Shown one piece after another: positions 62,858 through 64,000 of a DNA stretch of 64,000 bases (positions are counted from its first letter, which is position 1; each line of letters begins with the position of its first letter). The DNA comes from Streptomyces muensis. Its GTDB lineage: Bacteria; Actinomycetota; Actinomycetes; Streptomycetales; Streptomycetaceae. Where the stretch lies: assembly GCF_021474425.1 (NCBI RefSeq), contig NZ_JAKEIP010000022.1, positions 1 to 64,000 of the forward strand, given 5' to 3'. The notes below the pieces were generated by a model. The model was not told the origin of the DNA and did not search any database. It saw only the letters and a list, made by a program, of their open reading frames with translations. The position numbers were made by a program, and so were the translations under genes.

Positions 62858-63777
62858 AGGCCGGCCTCCAGTACGGAAGAAGCGGAAGACGAAGTCGACG
62901 TCGCGCCCGGACCCGTAGGCGTCGCCGAAGGGCCGTCGACGCGGTACAGGCCCGGCCCGCCGATGCGGAGCCCGTCCAGGAAGCGCCCCGCGGTCCGGGA
63001 CGCGGTGCTGATCAGCCGCTGGGAATGGCCGAAGTCCCACGGGGCGGGCCAGGCGTCGATGCCGGTGGGGAGCACCACGGTCGGGATGCGCCGGGCCACC
63101 TCGTGCAGGTCACGCTCGATCTGATGGCGCAGCAACAGCATTCCGGCCCGGCCGGCTATCGCCCCGGCGCTGCGGCGCGGACCGGCGGGCCGGGGCGGCG
63201 AGCTCTCCGGCCCGCTCGACACCACCACCACACTGGCCGCACCGGCCCGCAGCGCGGCCAGTACCGGTACGTACGCGATCACTCCGCCGTCGACGAGCGT
63301 GCGGCCCGCACGGTCCACCGGGGGCAGCATCCCGGGAATGGCCGCACTGGCCAACAGCGCCGACTCCAGGTCGCCGTGGTCCAGGTAGACCGCGGCGCCT
63401 GTGTCCAGGTCCATGGCCACCGCGGTGAACGGCACCGTCAACTCCTCGATCCGCGCGGGCAGTTCGGCCCTGGCGATCAGTCGGCGCAGTCCGCGGTCGG
63501 TGAACACGCTGCCCCGTGAGGTCATATGGCCGAGCGGGTACACCTCGCGACGGCGCAGCTGGGTCCACACATGGTCCAGCCACGGCGCGGCCCGGTCGGG
63601 GTGGGCGGCCGCGATGGCGCCGTTGAGCGCGCCCACCGACGTTCCGATGATCATGTCCGGTCGGAATCCGCGCTCTTCCAGCGCGTATCCGACCCCCACA
63701 TGTGCCGCTCCGACCACCCCGCCGGCGCCCACCACGACGGCGACGGGACGGGGGAGGGCGTGCAGCCCGCTCGCCAT
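62854..63777 (-). CDS. Patatin-like phospholipase
   Basis: A 307-residue lipid acyl hydrolase. The Gly-rich oxyanion loop is VVVGAGGVVGAAHVGVGYAL; the nucleophile elbow is IIGTSVGALNGAIAAAHPD (G-T-S-V-G); the catalytic Asp lies in LVDGGVIAYVPV. The Ser-Asp dyad is complete. It has no signal peptide, so it probably acts inside or at the inner membrane face. A Ser/Thr-rich tail of about 30 residues is unusual. It sits between the CMD-family gene (15 nt) and the glycosyltransferase (GTGA overlap). A role in lipid remodelling is likely; details are unknown. Confidence 0.9.
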   Translation of the reverse strand: MASGLHALPRPVAVVVGAGGVVGAAHVGVGYALEERGFRPDMIIGTSVGALNGAIAAAHPDRAAPWLDHVWTQLRRREVYPLGHMTSRGSVFTDRGLRRLIARAELPARIEELTVPFTAVAMDLDTGAAVYLDHGDLESALLASAAIPGMLPPVDRAGRTLVDGGVIAYVPVLAALRAGAASVVVVSSGPESSPPRPAGPRRSAGAIAGRAGMLLLRHQIERDLHEVARRIPTVVLPTGIDAWPAPWDFGHSQRLISTASRTAGRFLDGLRIGGPGLYRVDGPSATPTGPGATSTSSSASSVLEAGL

Positions 63778-63792
63778 GACCGGCCGGCCGGG

Positions 63793-64000
63793 TCAGCCGA
63801 ACTGGCCGGGCTGGTAGTCCCCGGCGGGCTGCTGGTTGATGACGTTGACGCGGTTGTAGGCGTTGATGACGGCGAGCAGGGAGATCAACGCCACGAGCTG
63901 GTCCTCGTCGAAGTGCTTGGCGGCAGCGCGCCAGGCTTCGTCGCTGACACCGCCCGCGGCGTCGGCGATACGGGTGCCCTGCTCGGCCACCTCCAGCGCG
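63793..64000 (-). CDS. Carboxymuconolactone decarboxylase (CMD/AhpD-like) family, C-terminal part
   Basis: The frame is open from the window edge and stops at 63793. The visible 68 residues (ALEVAEQGTRIADAAGGVSD, EAWRAAAKHFDEDQLVALIS, LLAVINAYNRVNVINQQPAG) match the C-terminal helices of AhpD-like CMD proteins; the CxxC active site would lie outside the window. CMD genes are among the usual targets of ECF41 sigma factors, one of which is encoded 4.7 kb away. It heads the patatin-glycosyltransferase operon, and its promoter is not visible here. Confidence 0.75.
   Translation of the reverse strand, partial: ALEVAEQGTRIADAAGGVSDEAWRAAAKHFDEDQLVALISLLAVINAYNRVNVINQQPAGDYQPGQFG

Overview
The window is high-GC actinobacterial DNA, almost certainly a Streptomyces chromosome. 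It has dense coding with strong third-position GC bias and frequent GTG starts (one TTG). Several families are typical of the genus: a DUF574-type methyltransferase, LysX, secreted repeat lipoproteins, many ECF sigma factors, and a PAS/GAF/SpoIIE phosphatase. Many genes are joined by 4-nt ATGA or GTGA overlaps. I saw no rRNA, tRNA, CRISPR array, intact transposon or prophage.

Layout. 1-9.3 kb: end of a proline-rich protein, a sensor phosphatase (358), a Fpg/Nei glycosylase, an ECF sigma / unknown / zinc anti-sigma trio (3529-5544), a CapA-like protein, a MarR regulator divergent from an alpha/beta hydrolase with a cysteine nucleophile, a PNPOx-like protein and a Usp. 9.3-18.5 kb: lysX, then cell-envelope genes (NodB deacetylase, class F-like sortase, two related convergent secreted proteins, a DUF4239 membrane protein, a Pro/Thr-rich exported protein, a repeat lipoprotein). 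18.9-28.5 kb: a methyltransferase translationally coupled to a GGDEF-EAL protein, a LysR regulator divergent from a three-subunit succinate dehydrogenase / fumarate reductase, and an OlsB/OlsA-like lipid acyltransferase pair. 28.3-40.3 kb: a nucleotidyltransferase, a UvrA paralogue, a beta-propeller phytase, a luciferase-like oxidoreductase, a zinc-starvation operon (L32 without cysteines plus CobW GTPase behind a Zur-like box), a sodium/solute symporter with its small partner, a beta-helix polysaccharide lyase and dodecin.

40.3-49.6 kb: the complete ergothioneine operon egtABCD, with egtC carrying an in-frame palindromic insertion; then a PARG-like hydrolase, a PemK/MazF-like protein, an amidase and a secreted arabinofuranosidase-like enzyme. 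49.7-53.8 kb: a NarL-type two-component system with three tandem inverted repeats upstream, followed by a sparse, lower-GC stretch with a secreted protein and an orphan SUKH-like gene. 53.7-59.1 kb: an ECF41/SigJ-type neighbourhood with one full-length factor, one lacking sigma region 4 and one lacking the C-terminal SnoaL-like domain. Three of its genes share a candidate promoter, (T/C)GTCACA-N16-(G/T)GTC. 59.3-64 kb: a galU-like gene convergent with a coupled operon for a CMD-family protein, a patatin, a macrolide-type glycosyltransferase, a membrane protein and a hydrolase-like protein.

The most interesting signals are the ECF41 neighbourhood with its matched promoters, the palindromic element read through by egtC, the triple operator in front of the two-component system, the twin MarR operator that covers a start codon, and three copies of a dispersed intergenic hairpin repeat. 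Family calls rest on motif recognition by eye; no search was run.
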